In this document: positions 7,063 to 15,802 of the stretch, in pieces | How positions within the stretch are numbered: the first letter of the stretch is position 1 | Layout: the number at the start of each line of letters is the position of its first letter | DNA from: a bacterium | Lineage (GTDB): Bacteria; Omnitrophota; Gorgyraeia; Duberdicusellales; 4484-171 | Assembly (NCBI GenBank): GCA_021796115.1 | Contig: JAJYOP010000010.1 | Coordinates: 1 to 46,606 of the forward strand | Direction of reading: 5' to 3' | DNA: 46,606 nucleotides | The notes under the pieces: generated by a model | Database searches by the model: none | The model's input: only the letters and a program-made list of their open reading frames with translations | Told to the model about the DNA's origin: nothing | Program-made: the position numbers and the translations under genes

Positions 7063-7256
7063 GAAATTCCAAATCACAAATTCCAAGCACCAACCCTTCG
7101 ACTCGTTTTCACTCGCTCAGGGTCGTCCTGAACCTGTCGAAGGACAAATTCCAAATAAGTTTCAAATTCCAACGTTCAAATGACCAAAACAGGTTTTGTT
7201 TAGGACATTGGAACATTGGAATTTATTTGTAATTTGGTGCTTGGTGCTTGGAATTT
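7063..7256 (-). repeat. dispersed repeat R1, copy 2 (inverted, with an inserted element)
   Basis: This copy has the same aattccaa/ttggaatt palindrome as copies 1 and 3 but in the opposite orientation, as shown by the asymmetric core: gaccaaaacaggttttg here against cctgttttggtc in copies 1 and 3. Its left arm is interrupted after caagcacca by a 51-base unrelated palindrome (7094-7144). The element sits between a histidine kinase gene and its likely response regulator. Confidence 0.8.
7094..7144. repeat. palindromic repeat R2 inserted inside R1
   Basis: Arms cccttcgac and gtcgaagga pair at eight of nine positions, with inner complementary words ctcaggg and cctgaa. It belongs to the widespread CCCTTCGAC...GTCGAAGG class of bacterial intergenic palindromes. 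It splits the left arm of R1, so it arrived later. Confidence 0.75.
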
Positions 7257-7260
7257 CATA

Positions 7261-7305
7261 GTATCTGTGAATATCTTGCGATTTCTTATCCGTGAACATC
7301 TGTGG
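7261..7305. repeat. CACAGAT-type repeat R3, right flank (inverted)
   Basis: atctgtgaa, atccgtgaa and atctgtgg follow each other, complementary to the cacagat words at 7022-7061. Together they bracket R1 copy 2 as a large inverted frame. Confidence 0.6.
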
Positions 7306-7316
7306 AAAACTAACTA

Positions 7317-8777
7317 TTAAATGTTTGTTTCCTTTGCCAATTGCAATGTAAAATAAAAAGTGCTGCCCTTGCCCAGTTCCGATTCGGCCCATATTTTTTC
7401 TTTATGCATCTCGATAATTCTTTTTACAAGAGAAAGGCCTAAACCGGTACCTTTTACTTCCGCATTTATATCGTTATCTACCCTGAAAAATTCCTGAAAT
7501 ACTTTTTCCAGATTTTCTTTTTCAATTCCATAACCGGTATCGGCTACGGAAATAATAACCTGATTGTTATTGACATTAGCGCTAATTTTTATGGTCCCGC
7601 CGCGAGGAGTAAATTTCACCGCATTTCCCAGCAAATTAATAAAAACACGTTCGATAAGATTTTTGTCCATATAAACCTGCAGTGTTTCCGGAGTATCAAA
7701 AATCAGTTTTATTCCTTTTGCCTGCATTTGCGGAGAAAGGAATTCGCCAACGTCGTGGATTGACTTTGCGATATCTGCCGGAGCAATCTTCACTTCGGTT
7801 TTTCCCGATTCGATTCGGGCAATGTCTAAAAGAGTATTAACCATATCAACGAGTTTATCCACGTTTTCATTGATAGTTTGAAGTCGTTTTTTAGCTTCCT
7901 CAGGAAGTTTGCCGAATTTTTCGGCAACCAGAAGCGAGGAGAATCCCTTTACAGAGGTAAGCGGAGTTCTTAATTCATGCGAAACGCCGGAAATGAAATC
8001 GGTTTTTGCCCTGCTGATAGTTTCTATTTCGCGAAGGCTCCTAACCAGTTCATTTGTTCTTTCTTTTACTTTTTTCTCAAGGTCATCTCTGGCATTGTAG
8101 AGCTCTTCAAAGAGTTGAATATTATCCAGGCACTGGCCAAGATACATGCAGATAATCGAAAAAATTTCTTTTTCCGCGCGCCTGACATCAATAGGAATAA
8201 GCATGTTTGCAAGAATAAATATTGCATAAACTTTTTCCCTTGCTTTTACCGGAGCAATAAGAAAATCTCTTGTCGAAAGCGCGGTAAATAACTCTTTAGT
8301 CCCTTCGGTATCTGCCGAAATAAGCGGCAAGCTTTGGACTAATAATTTTTTATGCAAGATAAAATCTTTTATATTCTCGATTTCATTACGCTCAAAACCT
8401 ACATTTACTTTTTCTTCAAAATCGGTTGTGACAATGAGACCCTTTTTAAAACCAAGGTCATTTATAGTTTTCTCGTCTATCTGCAAGAATAATTTTTCTT
8501 TATCGAGAATATGCAACGAAGAAATGATTAAATTTTTAAGCAATGTGAGCTTGTTTAATTTGTCTTCTACTTCTTCCTGGTAGAGCTTAAGCTCCATGTC
8601 CCCCTGGATTATCATTTTCGCCTGGTAATCCAGCTCGCGGACAGTTTTACTTAAATGTTCCACAGTTTTTCTAAGAGCGGAGATGATTTGCAATTTATTA
8701 AAGAGATAAAAAGCAAGGACCAGTATCATTATAAAGAGAAATGCGGCCGCGCCTAAAATAGTATTCATTTGATACAT
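7317..8777 (-). CDS. membrane-anchored sensor histidine kinase with GAF-like domain
   Basis: 486 residues. One N-terminal membrane helix (about residues 7-28) is followed by a coiled coil and a region of about 70-230 resembling a GAF domain. A second coiled coil leads into the HisKA domain with FISGVSHELRTPLTSVKGF, phospho-acceptor His267. The ATPase domain has the N box (LLGNAVKFTP), G1 (VADTGYGIE), the F box and G2 (GTGLGLSLVKRI), so it is complete. Only 17 bases separate it from the FIST gene upstream, implying co-transcription and a sensory partnership. The most likely partner is the REC-GGDEF protein downstream on the same strand. Confidence 0.9.
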   Translation of the reverse strand: MYQMNTILGAAAFLFIMILVLAFYLFNKLQIISALRKTVEHLSKTVRELDYQAKMIIQGDMELKLYQEEVEDKLNKLTLLKNLIISSLHILDKEKLFLQIDEKTINDLGFKKGLIVTTDFEEKVNVGFERNEIENIKDFILHKKLLVQSLPLISADTEGTKELFTALSTRDFLIAPVKAREKVYAIFILANMLIPIDVRRAEKEIFSIICMYLGQCLDNIQLFEELYNARDDLEKKVKERTNELVRSLREIETISRAKTDFISGVSHELRTPLTSVKGFSSLLVAEKFGKLPEEAKKRLQTINENVDKLVDMVNTLLDIARIESGKTEVKIAPADIAKSIHDVGEFLSPQMQAKGIKLIFDTPETLQVYMDKNLIERVFINLLGNAVKFTPRGGTIKISANVNNNQVIISVADTGYGIEKENLEKVFQEFFRVDNDINAEVKGTGLGLSLVKRIIEMHKEKIWAESELGKGSTFYFTLQLAKETNI

Positions 8778-8794
8778 AAGTTAATTTATACCTT

Positions 8795-10009
8795 TTATTT
8801 CCACAGGGTCATAAGTATATTTCCGGATTCAAGGTTAATTTCCCTGGTTTCCATTTCGGAAAAAAAAGAATAATCAGAGTAGATACCGATTATTTTAAAT
8901 TTATCGCCCAAAAATTGTTTTATAATCCTGCTTTCTTCCTGGGCGTAATCTTTAAGTATTCTTTTTCTTACCATAGAGTTTACCATAAACACCAGTCCGT
9001 CTCCATGTTTCTTTATATTTTCAAGCTCGCTTTTCAACGATTCGGCAAAAGCCTGCGAATGAAAAAGTAGGATATGCCCCTTAACGTTTTCTTTCGTATT
9101 CCCTATACAGGCAAGCGAGCCGTCGTCAAGGCACTCGATAACGTTGATAAGATGTATTTTATTCCCCGAGTGAATACCGATAGGATAGAGAGAAAAGAGA
9201 TGATTTTTCATGAAAATATCGAATTTTGTCCCAAGGTAATTTCGGTAAATATTTATTGCCGGTTTCCCATCTATCTCCATAATCATGCTTCTTGAATTTA
9301 TGGTTTTGGTTATGGTAAAGGGCCTGCCCAGAGGGATGAAGCCGCCGATACTTAATGAGGATATTTCTATCCCGCTACCCATAATACTTATAAGCCCTTC
9401 AGATATGTTATTGTTGATTATCTGGTAGTTTTTTGCCGCGTATTTTTTTATAAAACCTGCACCGAAAACATTAAGCGATCTTCCCATGGCAAGTTCAAAA
9501 CCCCTGAGATAATTTCTGTAATTATACTTCTGAGAGAGAAAAGACATGAAAAAGCTTTCTTCCCTCGAAAAATTTTTTAAAGACATCCGCAATGAAGATT
9601 CTATGCTTTGAGCCGCATCGTCTTTGATGGAAATTTCTTTAAAATCAACGCCTTCTTTGTTAATTGCAAAGGCAGTAATACCCTCTTCAATAACTCTTTC
9701 CTCATAGTTAAGAAACGGGCTCTGCAGACCGATAATATTTTGCGGCTTAAGGGTAAAATTTATAACATTGAGGATTTCCTGGGGGTGGTATTGCGGCGTA
9801 AAGAAGATAAATAAAGATTTTACTGTTTTTGGGAAAACAGATTTTATCTTTAAAGACACCTCTTTGGCGGCGTCCGCGGCGCTTTTTTCGCTTAAGGCTA
9901 TGGCAAATTCTCCGTCCATTGTATTTACAATAAGACAGGCTGATACAATAGTCAATAGAAAAATAAGCAAAAAGTTTATCAATAAACGTTTTTGAAGAAA
10001 AGGCAGCAA
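8795..10009 (-). CDS. membrane-anchored FIST-domain sensory protein
   Basis: 404 residues. An N-terminal membrane helix (about 8-30) is followed by FIST N and FIST C domains. Supporting segments are GGFIPLGRPFTITKTINSR followed by MIMEIDGKPAINIYRNYLG, the signature stretch of FIST proteins, and the late NSMVRKRIL. FIST domains are thought to bind small ligands such as amino acids and usually occur beside or fused to signalling domains. Here the domain is a separate gene before a histidine kinase. The start appears to be TTG with no clear ribosome site; it was chosen because it keeps the whole membrane anchor, so it is uncertain. With one helix at the N-terminus, the FIST part may face the periplasm. 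Confidence 0.8.
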   Translation of the reverse strand: MLPFLQKRLLINFLLIFLLTIVSACLIVNTMDGEFAIALSEKSAADAAKEVSLKIKSVFPKTVKSLFIFFTPQYHPQEILNVINFTLKPQNIIGLQSPFLNYEERVIEEGITAFAINKEGVDFKEISIKDDAAQSIESSLRMSLKNFSREESFFMSFLSQKYNYRNYLRGFELAMGRSLNVFGAGFIKKYAAKNYQIINNNISEGLISIMGSGIEISSLSIGGFIPLGRPFTITKTINSRSMIMEIDGKPAINIYRNYLGTKFDIFMKNHLFSLYPIGIHSGNKIHLINVIECLDDGSLACIGNTKENVKGHILLFHSQAFAESLKSELENIKKHGDGLVFMVNSMVRKRILKDYAQEESRIIKQFLGDKFKIIGIYSDYSFFSEMETREINLESGNILMTLWK

Positions 10010-10119
10010 AATAAATATAAAAAGATAATTTTATTTTAAAATTTATATTTCAGGACGGTAAAAAAACAAAACCCCACTTTTAGTAACCACATAGAAAAAC
10101 ACTATTTCATAACTATCAG

Positions 10120-10139
10120 CGTCATAATGAGTTATGACG
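10120..10139. promoter_or_regulatory. possible operator palindrome
   Basis: cgtcataa and ttatgacg are perfect inverted 8-mers separated by four bases, ending 16 bases before the -35 box of the plus-strand promoter. Size and position fit a dimeric regulator site, but the regulator is unknown. Confidence 0.5.
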
Positions 10140-10155
10140 AATATTTATTTTAACC

Positions 10156-10184
10156 TTGACTTTTTTTCATTCAAATGGTATATC
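10156..10184 (+). promoter_or_regulatory. sigma-70-type promoter of the polysaccharide locus
   Basis: TTGACT, 17 bases, TATATC. The same two hexamers with the same spacing occur before the CvpA gene (34008-34036), which supports both. Transcription would begin near 10191, giving a leader of about 100 nt to the FecR-like gene. Confidence 0.65.
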
Positions 10185-10294
10185 TAAAGAACATTTGGAA
10201 ACGCTTACAAAACTAAAACATCCTGCATTTTGAGATTTTCCTATCAAAATCTTGACAATTACGCTTGTCGTTTTTAAGCAAGCGGGGAGGAAAA

Positions 10295-10735
10295 ATGAAG
10301 ATAAAAACAATTTTCTTGCTAGGTTTATTTACCATATTGGCCATTAACGCTTTTGCCGCTATTGATATTACAAATCGCACCGCTAAGGTAAAAATTTTCA
10401 TGCCTGACGGAAAACAGATAGTTGTCGATAAAGATAAACCTTTGCCGACCATTCCCGACGGAGCCACAATCACGATTATGGGCGGTTCCGCTACTATTGT
10501 TACCACTGGAAAGTCTACAGTTTCCGTAACCATAGGAAACTATGCCGTTAATGTAAAAGAAGATTCAAAGGTTAATTTGGTTTTGAATAAAGACAAAACC
10601 GTAGGCGCGACGATTATTCTTGGTCAGGCAGAAGTTCTTAGAAAAGCCGAAGCTTATCATGAACCAACGCCGCCGCCAAGAGAAATAGATATTTTGAAAG
10701 GTGAAGAGAAACAGATTATCAGCCCCACGACCTAA
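10295..10735 (+). CDS. secreted FecR-like protein at the head of the polysaccharide locus
   Basis: 146 residues from the ATG that follows a strong ggggagg ribosome site; an in-frame ATG 30 bases upstream is rejected because it would bury the signal peptide. Residues 1-21 are a typical signal peptide ending AFAA. The mature part is rich in short beta strands with GSATIVTTGKSTVSVTIG and VKEDSKVNLVL, resembling the FecR-type beta repeats of periplasmic scaffold proteins. It ends in a Pro-rich tail (PTPPPRE). Role unknown; position suggests an envelope part of the export machine. The family call is tentative. Confidence 0.6.
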   Translation: MKIKTIFLLGLFTILAINAFAAIDITNRTAKVKIFMPDGKQIVVDKDKPLPTIPDGATITIMGGSATIVTTGKSTVSVTIGNYAVNVKEDSKVNLVLNKDKTVGATIILGQAEVLRKAEAYHEPTPPPREIDILKGEEKQIISPTT

Positions 10736-10764
10736 CCAATGAGATATTTTTTGAGGCATAAAGC

Positions 10765-12000
10765 ATGAAATTTTTAAAAAGCACGTTATTATTTCTGGCA
10801 ATAAGCTTCTTTGCCATTTCTGCCCGCGCACAATTTTATAAACCTGAATTTATCTCGCAAGAATTTAAACCAGCAGGGATTGTTTTAGGCGATGATCTTA
10901 AGAAGGAAAATAATTTAAGGCTCGGCCCCGCAAACTTAAAAGCCGCTTTAACCGTTGAAGAGCAATACGACGACAATATCTTTCTTACCGTAGATGATAA
11001 AAAAACCGATTATATTAATGTGGTCAAGCCAAAGATTTTTCTGGACTTGCCCTTCGGCCTCGACGGTCGGCATAGTTTTCAGGCTCTTTATTACGCTGAA
11101 TTGGCCTCTTTTGCCAATCATTCCGAACAGAATTACCAGAACCAATACGCAACCGAACTGCTTAACTTTAAACTTCCTTTCGGATACCTCGCCGGCAGGG
11201 ATTATTTCGCTAAAACTTCCGATAGAGCAGGGACAGAATTTACCAGCCGAATAAAACGTATCGATAATCAGGCAGATACTTTCTTTGGTTTTGAAATCAA
11301 TAAACTTGCCGAAGAGTTAAACTATACTAATTTTCTCAGGACTTTCCTCGATGACAGTTACAATCCGTATGATTATCGCGAAAATATTTATACCTCAACC
11401 ACCTATTATCAGCTTTTCCCAAAAACAAAAGTTTTGCTGGAATATAATTATGGAGACATTCAATACCTAAAAGATAGTAGCCGCAACGGAGATTATAATC
11501 AGATAAGAGTCGGCGTAAAAGGCGATATCACAGGAAAAGTGATTGGTATCGCCAAATTCGGTTATCAAAGCAGAGGTTATAACACCGAGGGCCAGAAGGG
11601 ATTTGACCATTTTGTTTCAGAAATAGGTTTGGTGAGTAATTTCAGCGAACGCACCAAATTAAAACTAACCTATTCTGATAGCGCGATTGAATCAATTTTT
11701 GAAAATAATAATTATTACGAGAATAGATCATTTCAGCTTAGATTAGACCAAGGTTTGTCGGATCGTTTCACGCTTGTTACGATATTGGGCGTTGACAGAA
11801 ATCTTTATCCTGAAGTAAGTCCAACGGCATTCAAGAAACGCCGCGACACAATTCTTACCGGTAATATCGGCGTGGAATATCAAGCTAAAGATTGGGTCAA
11901 AGCCGGGTTGCATTATCAATATGCAGACGATATCTCTAACATACATACAAGCAAATACAAAGATAATCTTGTGATGTTAGACCTTACCTTCATGATTTAA
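10765..12000 (+). CDS. outer-membrane beta-barrel protein of the polysaccharide export locus
   Basis: 411 residues with a signal peptide cleaved after ARA (about residue 22). The mature protein is a run of amphipathic strands with aromatic girdles (for example VLLEYNYGDIQYL, VGVKGDITGKVIGIAKFGYQ and GVEYQAKDWVKAGLHYQYAD). It ends with an aromatic terminal strand finishing FMI. This fits the outer-membrane barrel proteins (BBP2-like) found in EPS/exosortase-type clusters next to Wza-like genes, where the barrel may be the polysaccharide pore. It is followed directly by the SLBB export gene. Confidence 0.8.
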   Translation: MKFLKSTLLFLAISFFAISARAQFYKPEFISQEFKPAGIVLGDDLKKENNLRLGPANLKAALTVEEQYDDNIFLTVDDKKTDYINVVKPKIFLDLPFGLDGRHSFQALYYAELASFANHSEQNYQNQYATELLNFKLPFGYLAGRDYFAKTSDRAGTEFTSRIKRIDNQADTFFGFEINKLAEELNYTNFLRTFLDDSYNPYDYRENIYTSTTYYQLFPKTKVLLEYNYGDIQYLKDSSRNGDYNQIRVGVKGDITGKVIGIAKFGYQSRGYNTEGQKGFDHFVSEIGLVSNFSERTKLKLTYSDSAIESIFENNNYYENRSFQLRLDQGLSDRFTLVTILGVDRNLYPEVSPTAFKKRRDTILTGNIGVEYQAKDWVKAGLHYQYADDISNIHTSKYKDNLVMLDLTFMI

Positions 12001-12022
12001 TCCCGCCAATCGGTTTGTTTTT

Positions 12023-12598
12023 ATGAAAAGAGCAATGTTTAAATACATAATTTTGTTGCTAATTTTATCTGCGCCAATTCACGCTTTTGCCGACGGCAGG
12101 GATTACCGTATTGGGTCAGAAAATCTTCTTCAAATCGATGTCCATTACGGAAAAGACGGCGTAATCTCGCAGAAAGTACGCGTTTCATCCAAAGGTCTGA
12201 TTACCTTTCCTTTAATCGGAGAAGTGGTTGCTAAAGATCTTACAGTTTCCGAGCTTGAGAAAAAACTTTATACGCTTCTGGAGAAAGATTATCTTGTCAA
12301 TCCGCAGGTAAGCGTAGTTATCGAAGAGTACAGCACTGTTTCCGTAATCGGGCAGGTAACCAAGCCCGGTTCCTACCCTCTTAAAGGAAGGCTTAGTGTC
12401 TTAGAGGCTATTTCCCTGGCCGAAGGTTTTACTAAAATCGCCGCCCCCAACAGTGTTAAAGTAATCAGGACTAATCCCGACGGTTCAAAGACGGAAATAT
12501 CGGTAAGAGTCGGCGATATCATGAAAGGCAAGAATGAAAAAGAAAACATCTATCTTCATGGCGGAGATGTGGTTGTGGTTCCGGAGAGTTTATTTTAA
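12023..12598 (+). CDS. polysaccharide export protein, Wza/SLBB type
   Basis: 191 residues with a signal peptide ending AFA. Residues about 26-110 form the Poly_export domain (DYRIGSENLLQIDV, then ISQKVRVSSKGLITFPLIGEV). One SLBB domain follows (VSVIGQVTKPGSYPLKGRLS, then VLEAISLAEGF). It lacks the C-terminal amphipathic helix and extra SLBB domains of full-length Wza, so it resembles short periplasmic versions that pair with a separate barrel, here the preceding gene. No lipobox is seen. It ends two bases before the Wzz-kinase gene, so translation is probably coupled. Confidence 0.9.
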   Translation: MKRAMFKYIILLLILSAPIHAFADGRDYRIGSENLLQIDVHYGKDGVISQKVRVSSKGLITFPLIGEVVAKDLTVSELEKKLYTLLEKDYLVNPQVSVVIEEYSTVSVIGQVTKPGSYPLKGRLSVLEAISLAEGFTKIAAPNSVKVIRTNPDGSKTEISVRVGDIMKGKNEKENIYLHGGDVVVVPESLF

Positions 12599-12600
12599 CA

Positions 12601-14217
12601 ATGAGTAACGAACATATTGAAGGAAAAAATATTCAGGAAGATAATATTTTAGAGATAAACCTGCAAGAGTTGCTTGCAAAAATTATAAAACACCACCGGC
12701 TGATTCTCAATTCTATTTTAGCCTGCCTCGCGCTCGCTCTTCTTTACTCTTTTATAATGCGGCCGGTATACAAATCTACTGCCCGTATTATGATTGAAGG
12801 CAGGGCCCCGAAAATCACTAAGGTAGATAATGCGGTCTTTACCGATTATGATGACCGCGCAAATTATTTTAATTCCCAGATTGAAGTCTTGAAGAGCCAT
12901 GCCATAGCAAATTTAGCCTATGATGAGCTTGGAGGATACGAACCATGGGGGAAACTGCGCGGCAGGTTCGAATTTCGTAAGGAATTTACAAAAACAGAAA
13001 AGATAAATTCGCTTTTAAAAAACATAAGTATTAATCCAGTGCGCATGACTCAAATTATTGAGATTATCGCTCGGGATATTAACCCGCAAACGGCCGCAAA
13101 AATAGTCAACGCCTGGGTTGCTTCTTACATTGTATTTTCCTCGATGGATGAACTCATTCAGCGCCGGACCGAGCTTGAATCAGAAATCGAACAAAACTTA
13201 AAATATGTCAAAGAAAAACATCCTATAATTCAGGGATTGCGTTCAGAAATTGCCGTAATTGATGCGCAAATCAAAGGCGAGAAGCAGAAAAAATTCAATG
13301 CTAACGTAAAAGTCATTGATGATGGCCAGGTTCCGGAAAAACCATATCAACCCAGGATTTTATTAAATTTGATCATTGCGCTTTTTATCGGGGCTTTTGG
13401 AGGGGTTGGAATAGCTTTGCTCTTGGAGAATATGGACCAGAGCATCCAGCTCCAGGCCGATATTGAAAGTTTTCTACATCTGCCTTGCCTGGCAACGGTG
13501 CCGACTTACAAGAAAGAAGACGCAGATTTTTCTTACGCGCTCGCTTCAGCTAAAGACAGCACCTCGATGTTTGCCGAAAGATTTAGAAGCTTGCGTACCA
13601 GCATTATTTACAGCAACCCGGATTTAAGCAAAAAAGTCATTTTAATTACCAGCGCCGGGCCCTCAGAGGGGAAAACCACCGTAGCGGTTAACCTGGCAAC
13701 CACTTTTGCTCAAGGCGATGAAAAGGTTATTCTACTTGATGCTGATTTACGTAAACCCGTACTCCATTCAAATTTCAATGCCTCAAGCGACAAGGGCCTT
13801 ACCGACCTTTTGGCCCGCGAGAATATGGATTTTAAACCGTATATCAATAAAACCGGCATTAACAACCTTGACCTTATTTCCTGCGGGACTATCCCGATAA
13901 ATCCGGCAGAACTTCTCGGTTCAAAAAAGATGGAACTGCTCCTTAAAGAACTTTCCAAAAATTACGATCGAATCATTCTTGATTCGCCACCGGTATTAGC
14001 GGCAACAGATGCGGTTATACTTTCCACCAAAGCTGACGCCGCAATCCTTGTGTTTAAAGCGGGTGTTACCCATAAGCAATCCGCCATAAGATCCGCAAAA
14101 CTTATCCACTCTGTGCACGCAAAAATTTTGGGAGCGGTCTTAAATATGGCAGAAGCGCAAGACCATCAATATTACCAGTATTATAACTACCGTTTGCCGC
14201 AGGAGAAAACGGCCTAG
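12601..14217 (+). CDS. polysaccharide co-polymerase fused to BY-type tyrosine kinase
   Basis: 538 residues. The Wzz part has two membrane helices (about 40-60 and 250-272) around a periplasmic region with coiled coil. The cytoplasmic kinase part has Walker A SAGPSEGKTTVAVNL, Walker A' ILLDADLRKP and Walker B DRIILDSPP. The tail holds a tyrosine cluster (QYYQYYNYR) for autophosphorylation. It sets chain length and controls polymer export through phosphorylation cycles. The periplasmic region is shorter than in many such proteins, with one predicted coiled-coil segment, but both halves look intact. Confidence 0.92.
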   Translation: MSNEHIEGKNIQEDNILEINLQELLAKIIKHHRLILNSILACLALALLYSFIMRPVYKSTARIMIEGRAPKITKVDNAVFTDYDDRANYFNSQIEVLKSHAIANLAYDELGGYEPWGKLRGRFEFRKEFTKTEKINSLLKNISINPVRMTQIIEIIARDINPQTAAKIVNAWVASYIVFSSMDELIQRRTELESEIEQNLKYVKEKHPIIQGLRSEIAVIDAQIKGEKQKKFNANVKVIDDGQVPEKPYQPRILLNLIIALFIGAFGGVGIALLLENMDQSIQLQADIESFLHLPCLATVPTYKKEDADFSYALASAKDSTSMFAERFRSLRTSIIYSNPDLSKKVILITSAGPSEGKTTVAVNLATTFAQGDEKVILLDADLRKPVLHSNFNASSDKGLTDLLARENMDFKPYINKTGINNLDLISCGTIPINPAELLGSKKMELLLKELSKNYDRIILDSPPVLAATDAVILSTKADAAILVFKAGVTHKQSAIRSAKLIHSVHAKILGAVLNMAEAQDHQYYQYYNYRLPQEKTA

Positions 14218-14230
14218 CTTTAGTTTGTAA

Positions 14231-15682
14231 ATGTTGATACAACTTACCGATGCATTGCTTATCTTATTATGTATCTTTCTACCCCTTGCCTTGGGCGCGG
14301 TGCATACCTGGTCAATCACGCTTTTCGCGCTGATTGCAGTTGTCTTATTTAACCTTTCAGCCTTCCAACCGGATTTCAGCTTTAAAAAACTTTTCCGTTT
14401 TCCGGTAACAGCTGTAAGCGCAGTTTTTCTCGGGTATTTAATCTTCCAGCTTATTCCACTCCCACCAGGCATTTTAAAAGCGCTCTCGCCCAGCACTTAC
14501 AAATTCTATGTAGACTATTCACTCACTTATCCCTGGGTTAACTCTTGGCGCACAATAAGTGTATATCCCTGGCTTACCATATCAGAATTGATTAAACTTA
14601 TCAGTTATGGTTTGATATTTCTGGCCATTATTTTTAGGGCAACCGCAAAAGCGGATTCAGAAAAAAACCAGGAAACATCTTTTAAGACAATGGATTATTT
14701 AGAGCTCGGCTGCCTGACGGGGATGCTGGCAATTCTTTTGCACAGCTTGGTTGATTTTAATCTGCACGTTACCGCTAACGCATTTTATTTTACGGTTCTT
14801 TTTGCTCTGGCTGTAGTAATGGGCAGTAAAAAGAAAGAAGAGATTGCTAAGAAATTTATTTTAAAAATAATAAACGCTATTATTTTAATCGGATTCATTA
14901 TTGCTTTATTCGGCATAGTCCATAAATTAAGCGGCAGCGAAAAAATCTACTGGGTAATTAAAAAAGATGGCAGCCATTTCGGGCCGTATGTCAATTACGA
15001 CCATTACGCCGGCTTTATGAGCATGTGCACCTCGCTTGCCATTGCTTCTTTCATGGCAAAAGTGCGCTTTTCTTCATTATTTCTGATTAAAGGATTACGA
15101 AACAAGCTCATGTGGTTTTCTTCAAAAGAAGCAAGCTTAACCATGCGCCATTTTTTTGCCGCAATTATAATGGCCGGCTCGATATTCTATTCTTCTTCCC
15201 GCGGCGGAATCCTGAGTTTTATCATAGCTATACTTTTATTTTTCTTTGTCATCATCATCCGGGCTAAAAAGAGCCGGAAGGGAAGATTAATATTTTTTTT
15301 CATATTAGCAGTTATTTTAAGCAGCATAATTATTTTCTGGATCGGGCCGGATGAAACTTTTGCTCGTTTCAGGCAATTAAATAAATTTGCCCGCTCTATC
15401 ATACATGAATCTTCGGTATTAAGCGAAACCCGGCCAGGGATGTGGAAAGATACCATAAAAATAGTCAGAGACTTTCCTCTAACCGGCACAGGCTTTGGAA
15501 CTTTTTCAAGTATTTTTCCAAAATATAGAACCCACCAGTGGAACGGAAAATTTTTGTTTTACACGCATTGCGATTATTTGCAGCTAATATCCGAAACCGG
15601 CATTATAGGATTTATTTTTATAATTGCATTTTTGATATATTTCGTGCGGTTATATGCTCAAACAGCACGTAGAATAAATTAG
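14231..15682 (+). CDS. O-antigen ligase/polymerase family membrane protein with rearranged domain order
   Basis: 483 residues, multi-pass. The family core is clear: FGPYVNYDHYAGFMSM, SSSRGGILSF, TRPGMWKDT, FPLTGTGFGTFSSIFPKYR and THCDYLQLISETGIIGF (Wzy_C/O-antigen ligase, of the kind in EPS/exosortase clusters). In relatives the segment GxLxGMxAILLHSLVDFNLH with its final helix follows RR at the C-terminus. Here it lies inside, at residues about 139-204 (14645-14842), directly before the helix KKFILKIINAIILIGF, and the protein stops at ARRIN. So a C-terminal module appears to have moved forward in frame. Whether the protein still works is uncertain. Confidence 0.85.
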   Translation: MLIQLTDALLILLCIFLPLALGAVHTWSITLFALIAVVLFNLSAFQPDFSFKKLFRFPVTAVSAVFLGYLIFQLIPLPPGILKALSPSTYKFYVDYSLTYPWVNSWRTISVYPWLTISELIKLISYGLIFLAIIFRATAKADSEKNQETSFKTMDYLELGCLTGMLAILLHSLVDFNLHVTANAFYFTVLFALAVVMGSKKKEEIAKKFILKIINAIILIGFIIALFGIVHKLSGSEKIYWVIKKDGSHFGPYVNYDHYAGFMSMCTSLAIASFMAKVRFSSLFLIKGLRNKLMWFSSKEASLTMRHFFAAIIMAGSIFYSSSRGGILSFIIAILLFFFVIIIRAKKSRKGRLIFFFILAVILSSIIIFWIGPDETFARFRQLNKFARSIIHESSVLSETRPGMWKDTIKIVRDFPLTGTGFGTFSSIFPKYRTHQWNGKFLFYTHCDYLQLISETGIIGFIFIIAFLIYFVRLYAQTARRIN

Positions 15683-15705
15683 GACAAATGAATAATCAAG
15701 CTCCC

Positions 15706-15780
15706 TGCCTGCCGGTAGGCAGGCAAGATACAATAATTTCAAGAAGGATAGGCCTTCCTTATACCTTTAAAGGAAAGGCC
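15706..15780. repeat. two intergenic palindromes
   Basis: A perfect hairpin tgcctgcc-ggta-ggcaggca (15706-15725), a repeat type common in subsurface metagenome genomes, is followed by ggccttcctta pairing with taaaggaaaggcc (15751-15780). No T-run follows, so neither is a classical terminator. Confidence 0.65.
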
Positions 15781-15802
15781 CAACCAAAAAAGAATTAAAT
15801 AT

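Larger units (their letters stand above)
10010..10294. promoter_or_regulatory. divergent intergenic region between FIST cluster and polysaccharide locus
   Basis: 285 AT-rich bases with no gene. They hold a perfect 8-bp palindrome (10120-10139), a sigma-70-like promoter for the plus strand (10156-10184) and a ribosome site ggggagg before 10295. A second TTGACA at 10252 lacks a good -10. Confidence 0.6.

Noticed and set aside
7162-7392. Minus-strand open frame across R1 copy 2
   Set aside because: Same repeat-derived peptide (ending GHLNVGI); it overlaps the kinase end and has no ribosome site.
10252-10280. Second promoter with perfect TTGACA before the FecR-like gene
   Set aside because: At the right spacing the -10 position reads taagca, a poor match; the promoter at 10156 is better.
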